Shown here: positions 1-8,275 of the stretch, one piece after another | How the letters are laid out: every line of letters starts with the position of its first letter | How positions within the stretch are numbered: position 1 is the stretch's first letter | Assembly (NCBI GenBank): GCA_020445765.1 | Contig: JAGRFY010000045.1 | Span: 1-33,796 of the forward strand | Direction: 5' to 3' | Length of the DNA: 33,796 nucleotides | Origin: Rhodocyclaceae bacterium | GTDB lineage: Bacteria > Pseudomonadota > Gammaproteobacteria > Burkholderiales > Rhodocyclaceae | Program-made: the position numbers and the translations under genes | The notes under the pieces: generated by a model | What the model saw: the letters and a program-made list of their open reading frames with translations, nothing else | Databases searched by the model: none | Told to the model about the DNA's origin: nothing

Positions 1-1368
1 GCGAGACCGACCTGACCTGGGACGCGGGCATCGTCGCCCAACCGGCCCATATCGGTGACCGGGTGTGGGAAGACAGCAATGCCAACGGCGTGCAGGATGC
101 GGGTGAATCGGGCATTGCCGGCTTCACGGTGCTGCTCAAGGACGAGTTCGGCAACGTGCTCGACACCACCACCACCGACGGCGACGGCCTCTACGGCTTC
201 GACGTCGCGCCGGGCACCTACTCGGTGGCGGTCGAGGCGCCCAGCGGCTACGTGCTGACCGCCAAGGACGCCGGCGGTGACGACGCGGCCGATTCGGATG
301 TCGATCCGGCCAACGGCATGACCGACAACGTCACGGTCGGCGCCGGCGAGCGCATCGATAGCGTCGATGCCGGCCTGTACCGCAAGGCCGCGATCGGCGA
401 CAAGGTCTGGCTCGACAAGGACGGCGACGGCACGCAGGACGCCGACGAGGCCGGGGTTGCCGGCGTCACGGTCAATCTGCTCGACGAAGGCGGCAACGTC
501 GTCGCGAGCCAGAGCACCAATGCCGACGGCAACTATCTGTTCGACGGACTGATGCCGGGTCGCTACTCGGTGGCCTTCGAGGCGCCGGCAGGCTACGCGT
601 TCACGCTCCAGGACCAGGGCGACGACGCCACCGATTCGGACGTCGACGCCAACGGCTTCGCCGTCGCGACCGATCTCGAGTCCGGCGAGACCGACCTGAC
701 CTGGGACGCCGGCATCGTCGCCCAACCGGCCCATATCGGTGACCGGGTGTGGGAAGACAGCAACGCCAACGGCGTGCAGGATGCGGGTGAATCGGGCATT
801 GCCGGCGTCACCGTGCTGCTCAAGGACGAGTTCGGCAACGTGCTCGCCACCACCACCACCGACGGCGACGGCCTCTACGGCTTCGACGTCGCGCCGGGCA
901 CCTACTCGGTGGCGGTCGAGGCGCCCAGCGGCTACGTGCTGACCGTCAAGGATGCCGGCGGTGACGACGCAGCCGATTCGGACGTCGATCCGGTCAATGG
1001 CATGACCGACAACGTCACCGTCGGCGCCGGCGAGGGCATCGACAGCGTCGATGCCGGCCTGTACCGCAAGGCCGCGATCGGCGACAAGGTCTGGCTCGAC
1101 AAGGACGGCGACGGCACGCAGGACGCCGACGAGGCCGGGGTTGCCGGCGTCACGGTCAATCTGCTCGACGAAAGCGGCAACGTCGTTGCGAGCCAGAGCA
1201 CCAATGCCGACGGCAACTATCTGTTCGACGGGCTGACGCCGGGTCGCTATTCGGTGGCCTTCGAGGCGCCGGCAGGCTACGCGTTCACGACGCAGGACCA
1301 GGGCGACGACGCCACCGATTCGGACGCCGACGCCAATGGCTTCGCCGTGGCAACCGATCTCGAGTCCG
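1..1368 (+). repeat. Two near-identical tandem 684-bp repeats inside the SdrD-B protein gene
   Basis: The segment starting gcgagaccga at 1 recurs at 685 and again begins at 1369, giving a period of exactly 684 bp (228 codons). Each period holds one A-type and one B-type SdrD-B unit. The copies differ at scattered bases only (for example GFTVLL versus GVTVLL, LDTTTT versus LATTTT). Such high nucleotide identity points to recent duplication or gene conversion rather than old divergence. More copies may lie upstream of the window. Confidence 0.9.
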
Positions 1369-3809
1369 GCGAGACCGACCTTTCGTGGGACGCCGGCATC
1401 GTCGAATTGCCGAAGGAAGAAGTCTGCATCCAGTACGACTTCAACGGCTCGTCCAGGACCGATGGCTACGACGGCAACATTCGCAGCTACGAAGTCGACG
1501 GCGTCAAGGTCAACGTCAGTGCGTTCTACTCGACCAAGGACTTCAGCAAGTTCGGCACCGCCTACCTGGGCGCCTACGCGGGCGGCCTTGGCGTGACCGA
1601 CGTCAGCGAGGGATCGGGCAGCGGCAGCCTGCACGCGATCGACAACGTCGGCTACAACAACTTCGTGCTCTTCGAATTCGATCGCGCCGTCACGGTCGAT
1701 CGCGCCTTCCTTGGCTACGTGGTCGATGACAGCGACCTGCAGGTGTGGATCGGCAACTTCAACGATCCGCTCAACAACCACCTGAGCCTGAACAGTTCGG
1801 TGCTCGCCAGCATGGACTTCACCGAGCTCAATGGCACCACCTCGACCACCACCCGCTGGGCCGACTTCAATGCCGGCGCAGTCAGTGGCAACGTACTGGT
1901 GATCGCTGCCGATACCACCGACACCACGCCGGAAGACCGCTTCAAGATCGAGCATCTCGAGGTCTGCCATGAAGGCGACGTGGTGCCGCAGCTGGCCCAC
2001 ATCGGCGACACGGTATGGCTCGACGTCAACGGCAACGGCGTGCAGGACGCCGGCGAGGCCGGCGTCGCAGGCGTCACCGTGACCTTGAAGGACGGACAGG
2101 GCAATGTCGTGGCGACGACCCAGACCGACGCCAACGGCAACTACGGTTTCGACGTCGCTGCCGGCACCTACTCGATCAAGGTCGCTGCACCGGACGGCTT
2201 CACCTTCACCAGCAAGGATGCAGGGTTCGACGACGGCCGCGATTCGGATGTCGATCCGGCGACCGGTCGCAGCGCCAGCATCACGGTCGCGGCGGGTGAG
2301 ACCAACGACACGCTCGATGCGGGTCTGTTGAAGATCGCCAAGAACACCGGTGCGATCGGCGACAGGGTGTGGGAGGACAAGAATGTCGACGGCATTCAGG
2401 ACGCCGGCGAGGCCGGCATCGCCGGCGTCACGGTGAAGCTTCTCGACGGCAACGGCAACGTGCTGGCCACCACCACCACCGACACCAATGGCGGCTACCT
2501 GTTCGAGAATCTCGCTGCCGGCAGCTACAAGGTACAGGTGGTCAAGCCGAACGGCTATTACGCGACGGTTGCCGACAAGGGCACCAACGATGCGATCGAC
2601 AGCGACATCGATTCGTCCGGCCGCACCGGCCTGATCTCGCTGGCCGAGGGCGAGACCGACCGCAGCGTGGACGCAGGCCTCTACCGCAAGGCCAGCATCG
2701 GCGACAAGGTGTGGGAGGACATGAACCACAATGGTGTCCAGGACTCCGGCGAACCGGGCATCGGTGGCATCCGCGTGACCTTGTATGGCTGGACCGGCGC
2801 CAGCCAGTACAAGGTCGGTTCGACCACTACCGACAGCCAGGGCGAATACAGCTTCCATGGCCTCGATGCCGGTTGGTACAAGATCGCGTTCGACAAGGCC
2901 AACGTCTATCACCACAGCGGCTGGGGTGGTACCTACAACATGAGCGACTGGTACTGGGCCTTGAAGGACGCCGGTTCCGACGACGCCCGGGATTCGGACG
3001 TCTTCTCGAAGTCGGGCGACACCACCAATACGGACTGGACCTGGCTCGATGCCGGCGAGTACGACATGAGCTGGGATGCAGGCATCACACCGATCGTCAT
3101 CGATCTGGATGGCGATGGCGTCGAGACCGTATCGCGCAAGGATGCCGGCGGCAGTTTCGATCTGTTCGGCAACGGCCGTGAGATCGAGTCCGGCTGGGTC
3201 GCCGCGGACGATGCGCTGCTGGCGGTCGATGTCAACGGCAACGGCACGATCGACGACATCTCCGAACTGTTCGGCGGTCGTTCGATCGGCGACGGCTTCG
3301 CCCGCCTTGCCAGCTACGACAGCAATGGTGACGGCCGGGTGGATGCCGCCGACAGCAATTTCGGCGATCTGCTGGTGTGGCAGGACGCCGACGGCGACCA
3401 CCAGACCGACGCCGGCGAGCTGCGTACGCTCGAAGAGGCCGGCATCGCCAGCCTGTCCACCGGGCACGTCGATCACCCCTTCGTCGATGACCAGGGCAAC
3501 CTGCATCTCGAAAGCGGTCTCGCGACGCTGGATGACGGCACTGCGGTCGACATGACCGACGTGTATTTCAACGTCTCCCAGGGTGATGCCGCGCGGGCCG
3601 GCGTCGAGCTGCCATCGATCGCCGACTTGATGGCCAACGGCGGCAGCCTGCTCTCCGACGACGGCAGTCTCGATGCGCTGCTCGGCACGCCGGCCGAGAC
3701 GGTGGCCGATCCGGTCGTCGGTTCCCGCGCCGGCGAGGTGCCGAACCACCATGACGGGCTGCCGCTGCACCAACTCGCGGATCTGCTCGACGCCTCGGCA
3801 TATGCCTGA
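3..3809 (+). CDS. Large SdrD-B-repeat surface/secreted protein with calcium-binding C-terminus (5' end outside window)
   Basis: The reading frame is open from the first complete codon of the window, so the N-terminus lies upstream; about 1268 residues are visible. Seven SdrD-B/Cna-B-like units can be seen, each opening with an IGDxVWxDxNxNGxQDxGE-type motif (starts near 45, 390, 729, 1074, 1995, 2349 and 2691). The first four alternate A-B-A-B. Between units four and five (about 1420-1980) is a different globular domain flanked by two cysteines (VCIQYDF and LEVCHEG), rich in Asp/Asn/Gly and likely a beta-sandwich. After 3090 come Asp-rich EF-hand-like loops (DLDGDGVET, DVNGNGTIDD, DSNGDGRVDAAD, DADGDHQTD). 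SdrD-B repeats in known proteins are rigid, calcium-stabilised stalk modules, so an extracellular adhesive or matrix role is inferred. No sortase motif, PEP-CTERM or membrane anchor is seen at the end (LLDASAYA). A type I secretion signal is possible but unproven. Confidence 0.85.
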   Translation, partial: ETDLTWDAGIVAQPAHIGDRVWEDSNANGVQDAGESGIAGFTVLLKDEFGNVLDTTTTDGDGLYGFDVAPGTYSVAVEAPSGYVLTAKDAGGDDAADSDVDPANGMTDNVTVGAGERIDSVDAGLYRKAAIGDKVWLDKDGDGTQDADEAGVAGVTVNLLDEGGNVVASQSTNADGNYLFDGLMPGRYSVAFEAPAGYAFTLQDQGDDATDSDVDANGFAVATDLESGETDLTWDAGIVAQPAHIGDRVWEDSNANGVQDAGESGIAGVTVLLKDEFGNVLATTTTDGDGLYGFDVAPGTYSVAVEAPSGYVLTVKDAGGDDAADSDVDPVNGMTDNVTVGAGEGIDSVDAGLYRKAAIGDKVWLDKDGDGTQDADEAGVAGVTVNLLDESGNVVASQSTNADGNYLFDGLTPGRYSVAFEAPAGYAFTTQDQGDDATDSDADANGFAVATDLESGETDLSWDAGIVELPKEEVCIQYDFNGSSRTDGYDGNIRSYEVDGVKVNVSAFYSTKDFSKFGTAYLGAYAGGLGVTDVSEGSGSGSLHAIDNVGYNNFVLFEFDRAVTVDRAFLGYVVDDSDLQVWIGNFNDPLNNHLSLNSSVLASMDFTELNGTTSTTTRWADFNAGAVSGNVLVIAADTTDTTPEDRFKIEHLEVCHEGDVVPQLAHIGDTVWLDVNGNGVQDAGEAGVAGVTVTLKDGQGNVVATTQTDANGNYGFDVAAGTYSIKVAAPDGFTFTSKDAGFDDGRDSDVDPATGRSASITVAAGETNDTLDAGLLKIAKNTGAIGDRVWEDKNVDGIQDAGEAGIAGVTVKLLDGNGNVLATTTTDTNGGYLFENLAAGSYKVQVVKPNGYYATVADKGTNDAIDSDIDSSGRTGLISLAEGETDRSVDAGLYRKASIGDKVWEDMNHNGVQDSGEPGIGGIRVTLYGWTGASQYKVGSTTTDSQGEYSFHGLDAGWYKIAFDKANVYHHSGWGGTYNMSDWYWALKDAGSDDARDSDVFSKSGDTTNTDWTWLDAGEYDMSWDAGITPIVIDLDGDGVETVSRKDAGGSFDLFGNGREIESGWVAADDALLAVDVNGNGTIDDISELFGGRSIGDGFARLASYDSNGDGRVDAADSNFGDLLVWQDADGDHQTDAGELRTLEEAGIASLSTGHVDHPFVDDQGNLHLESGLATLDDGTAVDMTDVYFNVSQGDAARAGVELPSIADLMANGGSLLSDDGSLDALLGTPAETVADPVVGSRAGEVPNHHDGLPLHQLADLLDASAYA

Positions 3810-3816
3810 TCCACGT

Positions 3817-3840
3817 AGGCGCGTCCCTCGCGGCGCGCCT
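3817..3840 (+). terminator. Hairpin after the SdrD-B gene (weak terminator candidate)
   Basis: A 7-bp perfect stem (aggcgcg at 3817-3823 with cgcgcct at 3834-3840) lies just after the stop codon and 16 bp before the ribosome binding site of the next gene. There is no T-tract, so it may attenuate rather than terminate. Confidence 0.35.
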
Positions 3841-3870
3841 GCATCAACCTTCAACAAGGAGAAGACCACA

Positions 3871-4605
3871 ATGAAACCTGCTCAGCTCAAGCGCCTCACG
3901 CTTGCCTTCGCCGTGGCTGGCCTGACCGCCGCCGGCGGCGCCCATGCTGACGTGCTGACCACCGATGTCGCCAGCCAAGGCATCGGTACCGGCCTGAACT
4001 TCACGTTCAACCTGAACAATGTCAATCAATCGCGTACGGTCGGAACGTTCGCCGTCGAAAACCTGACGACCGGTTCCTCGTTCCTGGCCTTCTGTGCCGA
4101 CATCCTGACGACGATCAACAACCTGGAAATCACGCAGGTGAATGCGGGGGGGGTCGCGTTCGACGCGGTCAGCAATCCGAGCTTCTTCAACAGCAGCGTC
4201 GCCAACGACGTTCAGGCACTGTTCGACCAACGCTACGGCTCGCTGAACCTCTCCGACAACTCCCAGACCGCGGCATTCCAGATCAGCCTTTGGGAAATCA
4301 TCCATGACAACGCCGACAAGACCATTGGCGGTGGCGATCTGGTCTGGGATGTCCCCCAGGCGGATCCCAACGGCGCGCTCAAGACCGACGTGCTCACGAC
4401 AGCCGGCACCTGGCTTGCCAACCTCGCGGATCCGACCCCCGCAAACAGCTTCGACCTGACCGTCTGGCAGACGGCGGCCGGTGCGCCCGAGTCGCAGCCG
4501 TATATCCAGGCGAGCCTGCCGTCCAACGGCGTCCCGGTGCCCGGCACGCTGGCGTTGGGCCTGGCCAGCCTGGTCGGCTTCGGCGTGGTTCGCCGCCGTC
4601 GCTGA
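3871..4605 (+). CDS. PEP-CTERM exported protein with a thioester-domain-like Cys/Gln pair
   Basis: 244 residues. The start is fixed by AAGGAG at 3856-3861, nine bases before the ATG. It opens with a Sec signal peptide (LAFAVAGLTAAGGAHA, cleavage near residue 26). It ends in a PEP-CTERM-type sorting tail: a VPVPG motif at 221-225, a hydrophobic stretch, then RRRR at the terminus. The usual third residue E is V here. Proteins with this tail are processed by an exosortase and usually end up on the surface or in the exopolysaccharide matrix. The body has FCAD at 74-77 and FQISLW at 136-141. That spacing and context resemble the Cys and Gln motifs of thioester domains in Gram-positive adhesins (TQ.AIW type). 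The precise function is unknown; the thioester idea is inference from motifs. It directly follows the SdrD-B repeat gene on the same strand. Confidence 0.85.
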   Translation: MKPAQLKRLTLAFAVAGLTAAGGAHADVLTTDVASQGIGTGLNFTFNLNNVNQSRTVGTFAVENLTTGSSFLAFCADILTTINNLEITQVNAGGVAFDAVSNPSFFNSSVANDVQALFDQRYGSLNLSDNSQTAAFQISLWEIIHDNADKTIGGGDLVWDVPQADPNGALKTDVLTTAGTWLANLADPTPANSFDLTVWQTAAGAPESQPYIQASLPSNGVPVPGTLALGLASLVGFGVVRRRR

Positions 4606-4624
4606 AGCAGGGACGGAAGTCCTG

Positions 4625-4659
4625 AACGGGGCGGCGCCGATCGAGCGGCCCGCCCCGTT
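4625..4659 (+). terminator. Rho-independent-like terminator after the PEP-CTERM gene
   Basis: A perfect 10-bp stem (aacggggcgg at 4625-4634 with ccgccccgtt at 4650-4659) contains an inner 3-bp extension (gcc/ggc). It lies 19 bases after the stop codon. The downstream sequence is only mildly T-rich, so its efficiency is uncertain. Confidence 0.6.
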
Positions 4660-4669
4660 GTCAATTCCG

Positions 4670-4691
4670 CCGGGTAGTGTGCACTACCCGG
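4670..4691. promoter_or_regulatory. 22-bp near-perfect palindrome, operator-like
   Basis: Ten-base arms (ccgggtagtg at 4670-4679; its exact reverse complement at 4682-4691) are separated by only two bases. A two-base spacer is too tight for an RNA hairpin and typical of a dimeric regulator's binding site. It sits about 170 bp upstream of the TPR gene and just after the terminator of the PEP-CTERM gene. I cannot assign a regulator. Confidence 0.5.
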
Positions 4692-4862
4692 GTCGACTGG
4701 ACTGCGTCGTGGCGCGCTGCACGATCGGAAATCTTCGTCCGGTGTAGCCTATGCGAGCAAACTGCCATTGCGCGCAAGCTGCCGGCCACCCGCGCGACAT
4801 CGAGCAGGCCGTCGCTTGCGCGAAGCCGCGCATCCCTCGCTGACCAATTGATCCATTCGAAC

Positions 4863-6563
4863 ATGCTCAACAATGCAGAATCGTGCCGTCGCTGGATTGC
4901 CGCCGGCGTCTTCGTCTTGGTGTCGGGCACCGGCCCGGTGTTTGCCGGGCCGGTGCAGTGGCTGAGCCCCGAGCAGGCGAGGAGCCTGCCGGGTTCACCG
5001 CTCGAGGAGCCGGCCCGGCTCCTGCAGCAAGGCCAATTCGCCGATGCCGAGGCCGGATTCCTGAGCCTGCTGGGGAGCCCCGAGCACGCCGTGCAGGCAA
5101 TGCTCGGCATGGCGGCCAGTGCCCAGGCTCGCGGGCGCGGGGATGCCGCACGCAACTGGTTGCGGCGCGCGCTGTCGGAAGCACCCGACAATGTCGAGCT
5201 GCATCGTGCCGAAGCCCGCCTGCTGATCGAGCAGGGGGATCTCGGCGCCGCGATTTCGGCGCTCGAAGGCACCTTGCGCGAGTTTCCCTCCGAGCCGGCT
5301 GTTCGTCGGGATCTCGCCGTGGCACTGTCCCATGAGGGCCGGGTCGACGACGCGATTTCGCATCTCAGGCGCCTGGCCGACGACCCGGCGAGCGGCGCCG
5401 CGGCCCAGTCAGAGCTCGGTATCGCCCTGATCGCTGCCGGCAAGCATGCCGAAGGCGTCGCGATACTCGAGGAACTGGCCACCGGCAGGGCGCCATTGCC
5501 GTTGGCCGCGGCCGAGGCGCTGGCGCACGGACTGCTGCAACAAGGGCGCGCCGCCCGCGCCAACGAGGTCGTACACAAGGCAATGAACGCAGGTGAGGAC
5601 AGCCAGCGCCTCCGTCTCCTGCAGGGTGATGCCATGATCGCCGCCGGCGGTTTCGAGCAGGCGGTGATGGCCTACCGCAAGGCGCTCAACTTCCAGCGGA
5701 TTCCGCTCGCCGAACTCAAGCTCGGACATGCACTGGCTGCCGCTGGCGATGAAGCCGGCGCTGAAATGGCTTACCTGCGCGCGCTCGAGCTCGATGCCAA
5801 CTACGTGCCGGCAATGAATAATCTCGCGATGCTCAAGGCCGGCGACGCGGACGCGCTCGACGAGGCGCAGGCCTGGGCCGACCGGGCGATCGCGGCGGGC
5901 CCGCCCGTTGCTGCCTTGTACGATACCCTCGGCTGGGTCCGCCAACAGCGTGGCGAGACGGCACTCGCCCGCGAAGCCTACCAGCGTGCGCTCCAGCTGG
6001 ATCCTGGCCACCAGGCGTCGGCGGCCCATCTGGCAGCCCTCGGTGGGCCACCGGTGGCAGCCAATGCGCTGGCCGATCCGACCGCGACGGCCGACGAACG
6101 ACCCGTCGCGTCCGCCGCATCGAGAACCGCCAGCGGCATCGTCACCCAGTCGCCGGCAGCGGTGGCGCTCGCGCCGCAGGCGGCCGCGCAGCCGGTCGCC
6201 GAGCCGCCTCTCGAGACTCGGCGGGCGAACCTGCGTGACCGGCTCGAGCGCTGGCGCGCAGCCTGGCAGGGCAAGGATCTCGAGACCTATCTCGGTGCCT
6301 ACGGCGATGCCTTCGAGCCCGGCGACGGCGCCAGCCTGTCGGCCTGGAAGGCTTTGCGTGCCCAGCGCCTGGGCAAGCCGGGGCGCATCGAGGTGACCGT
6401 GGACAAGCTCGAGATCGACGTCCAGGGCGATCAGGCAACGACGCGCTTCGAGCAGGGCTACCAGTCGTCCAATTATCGCGACCGATCCCTGAAGACGCTC
6501 GAATGGGCGCGAGTCGAGGGCGGCTGGGTCATCATTGCCGAGCGCGCGACTCTGATTCGCTGA
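4863..6563 (+). CDS. Exported TPR-repeat protein with C-terminal NTF2/Cds6-like domain
   Basis: 566 residues from the ATG at 4863. This start places a signal peptide (WIAAGVFVLVSGTGPVFA, cleavage near residue 28) at the N-terminus; the frame stays open upstream, but those residues look non-coding. From about residue 40 to 400 there are repeated helical TPR-like units, with Ala/Gly-rich helices and motifs such as ALQLDPGHQASAAHLAAL. An Ala/Pro-rich linker follows. The last ~105 residues (RDRLERWRAAWQGKDLETYLGAYGD onward) look like the SnoaL/NTF2-fold domain also found in Cds6-type L,D-transpeptidase-associated proteins. TPR proteins of this kind usually scaffold protein partners. The substrate is unknown; a link to surface assembly is only suggested by the neighbouring PEP-CTERM and SdrD-B genes. 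No clear Shine-Dalgarno sequence precedes the start. Confidence 0.8.
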   Translation: MLNNAESCRRWIAAGVFVLVSGTGPVFAGPVQWLSPEQARSLPGSPLEEPARLLQQGQFADAEAGFLSLLGSPEHAVQAMLGMAASAQARGRGDAARNWLRRALSEAPDNVELHRAEARLLIEQGDLGAAISALEGTLREFPSEPAVRRDLAVALSHEGRVDDAISHLRRLADDPASGAAAQSELGIALIAAGKHAEGVAILEELATGRAPLPLAAAEALAHGLLQQGRAARANEVVHKAMNAGEDSQRLRLLQGDAMIAAGGFEQAVMAYRKALNFQRIPLAELKLGHALAAAGDEAGAEMAYLRALELDANYVPAMNNLAMLKAGDADALDEAQAWADRAIAAGPPVAALYDTLGWVRQQRGETALAREAYQRALQLDPGHQASAAHLAALGGPPVAANALADPTATADERPVASAASRTASGIVTQSPAAVALAPQAAAQPVAEPPLETRRANLRDRLERWRAAWQGKDLETYLGAYGDAFEPGDGASLSAWKALRAQRLGKPGRIEVTVDKLEIDVQGDQATTRFEQGYQSSNYRDRSLKTLEWARVEGGWVIIAERATLIR

Positions 6564-6573
6564 GCGTCGAGGC

Positions 6574-6613
6574 CCCGTCCGGCAGACGCCGTGCCCGACA
6601 ATCGGCGGACGGG
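6574..6613. terminator. Inverted repeat between convergent genes
   Basis: Eight-base arms (cccgtccg at 6574-6581 and cggacggg at 6606-6613) flank a 24-base loop in the 70-bp gap between the TPR gene (+) and the ybjQ-like gene (-). The position suits a bidirectional terminator, but the long loop and lack of a T-tract make this tentative. Confidence 0.35.
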
Positions 6614-6633
6614 ATGCGCCGGGCTCCGCGCCC

Positions 6634-6987
6634 TCAGCCCATCTTCACGGCCGTGCCGCTGACCGCGACCATCATCATGCCGTTGCTCTCGCCCAGCACC
6701 TCGTAGTCGAAGTCGATGCCGATCACGCCGTCGGCGCCGAGATCCTTTGCCGCTTCGATCATGTCTTCGACGGCAGCGTCGCGCGCGCCGGACAAGGCTC
6801 GCTCGTAGCCGCCGGCGCGACCGCCGACGACGTCGCGCACGGACGAGAACAGGTCACGAAAGATGTTTGCGCCAATGATGGCCTCGCCGTGCACGACACC
6901 GACGTATCGCTCGATGCGCGCGTGATCCGGCGACGGGATCACGGTGGCGAGAAAGAAGCCCTTGTCCTGCTTGGAAAACCAGCCCAT
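6634..6987 (-). CDS. YbjQ/UPF0145-family protein
   Basis: 117 residues. The start MGWFSKQD is chosen over an ATG 30 bases upstream because a strong CAGGAGGAC ribosome binding site precedes it. The sequence shows the family hallmarks: an early TxxPSPDH segment, GEAIIGANIFRDLF, a central GGRAGGYERALSGARDAAVEDM helix, and a C-terminal GADGVIGIDFDYEVLG followed by VSGTAV. The family forms small oligomeric proteins and has no firmly established enzymatic role. It follows gspN by 56 bp on the same strand and could be co-transcribed with the T2SS operon, though no functional link is known. Confidence 0.88.
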   Translation of the reverse strand: MGWFSKQDKGFFLATVIPSPDHARIERYVGVVHGEAIIGANIFRDLFSSVRDVVGGRAGGYERALSGARDAAVEDMIEAAKDLGADGVIGIDFDYEVLGESNGMMMVAVSGTAVKMG

Positions 6988-7043
6988 TGATTGTCCTCCT
7001 GGCAATGATTGCCGCATGGTCGACCGGACGCGCCGGACGCGGT

Positions 7044-7790
7044 TCAGCGAAGTCGAATCTCGGCGACGGTCGGTAAGTCGGTCGGATGTGCAATGCCGTC
7101 CATGACGTTGGGCAGGCGACCGACGATCTCGGCCGGACCTTCGACACGGGCGTCGAAGAAGATCCGCCCGCGTTCGTTCCAGCCGCCCTGGCCGTCGATC
7201 CGGAGCTCCCCGGACAGGGTCCGCAGATCCAACGAGCCACTGTTGCCGCGGGCGGTCGCATTCAATTCGTAGTCGCCGAAGCGACGGCCGGGCACCAGAT
7301 CGACGCCGGCATCACTCCACTGCAGGCGCGCCGGGCCGTTGCAGGCACCGCGCCATTCGCAGCGGATGCCCGGCGTTTCGAGGCGGGCGGCGCCGCGCCA
7401 GCCGGCCCGGGCCAGCGGATGGGGGATCGAATCGAGCAGCGCACGGAGCGGCGCGTCCAGATCGGCGCGGACGATCTCGACGCCGCTCGGCATCAGTCGC
7501 AGCTGAAGTACCGTCTTGCCGCGCTCGTCCAGGCGCCAGCCCAGGCGGCCGGTCGCCAGTGCACCGAACTCGGTGTGCCAGCGGCCCTGAAGCCAGGGCT
7601 GCGCGGCACGGCCGTCGCCGCTCAGACTGGCGAAGGTGCCGCTGCCCGCCCATACCGTTCCGTGGGCGTCGAGCAGTCGCAGGCGTCCGTCGCTGACGCC
7701 GGCGACGGCGCGGTCGAGCACGGTGGCCGGCATCCGCCACAGCACCAGCGCGCCCAGTGCGGCCGCAAACAGCAGGGTGCGCCAGATCAT
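7044..7790 (-). CDS. gspN: Type II secretion system protein N
   Basis: 248 residues. It has one N-terminal membrane segment (LLFAAALGALVLWRMPATVL) followed by a periplasmic beta-rich region with GTVWAGSG near residue 45, PGIRCEWRG with two flanking cysteines (GIRCEW, GACNG), and GWNERGRIFFDARVEG. This is the usual pattern of GspN, an accessory inner-membrane component found in only some type II secretion systems. It is the last gene of the operon, and its ATG overlaps the stop of gspM by ATGA. Confidence 0.87.
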   Translation of the reverse strand: MIWRTLLFAAALGALVLWRMPATVLDRAVAGVSDGRLRLLDAHGTVWAGSGTFASLSGDGRAAQPWLQGRWHTEFGALATGRLGWRLDERGKTVLQLRLMPSGVEIVRADLDAPLRALLDSIPHPLARAGWRGAARLETPGIRCEWRGACNGPARLQWSDAGVDLVPGRRFGDYELNATARGNSGSLDLRTLSGELRIDGQGGWNERGRIFFDARVEGPAEIVGRLPNVMDGIAHPTDLPTVAEIRLR

Positions 7791-8275
7791 CCGCCGTCGC
7801 CGCCGACCGCCAGCAGGCGACCGTTGATCCCGAGCGCGTCGGGCGACGGCGTCAGTTCGAGTTCAAGCGGTCGCAGTCCCTCGTCGGCCTGCATCGCCGC
7901 CAGCCACTCGATCACGCCGGCAGCGGGACCTCGGCCGGACACTGCGACGCCGTCGCCTTGCTCCTCCAGCGTGATGTCGAGGCCACGGGCGGCAGCCGCC
8001 GCGCGCGCAGCCGCGACGCGGTCGCTGATCGGCGCACGGGCACCCGGGGCCGCCCGCGCCAGGCTTGCCAGCGCGTCGGCCTGATCCTGCATGCGCGCCA
8101 GTCTGGCCTCGGCGGCCGGAACCGCCGTCGCCAGCCGTTGCCGTTCGCGCCACACCCACTCGGACACGCTGATCAGGCCGGCGACCACAAGCACCGTCGC
8201 GGCGACCGTCAGCATGCGTCGCTCGCGGACACTGGCGCCCAGCCATCGATTGCGCAGCCTGCTCGCCGGCATCAT
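7787..8275 (-). CDS. gspM: Type II secretion system protein M
   Basis: 162 residues. A short cytoplasmic stretch precedes a single membrane helix (MLTVAATVLVVAGLISVSEWVW, about residues 21-42). Then come an Ala/Arg-rich coiled-coil and a small ferredoxin-like periplasmic domain (GLDITLEEQGDGVAVSG onward). GspM pairs with GspL in the inner-membrane platform that couples the ATPase to pseudopilus assembly. Two adjacent ATG codons compete for the start; the first (8275) gives an ATGA overlap with gspL. Confidence 0.9.
   Translation of the reverse strand: MMPASRLRNRWLGASVRERRMLTVAATVLVVAGLISVSEWVWRERQRLATAVPAAEARLARMQDQADALASLARAAPGARAPISDRVAAARAAAAARGLDITLEEQGDGVAVSGRGPAAGVIEWLAAMQADEGLRPLELELTPSPDALGINGRLLAVGGDGG

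Noticed and set aside
1-1368. CRISPR-like direct repeats
   Set aside because: The repeat period is 684 bp within an open reading frame that encodes SdrD-B units, not short repeats with spacers.
3810-3870. Sigma-54 promoter expected for some PEP-CTERM genes
   Set aside because: No TGGCAC...TTGC pair is present in the short gap before the PEP-CTERM gene.
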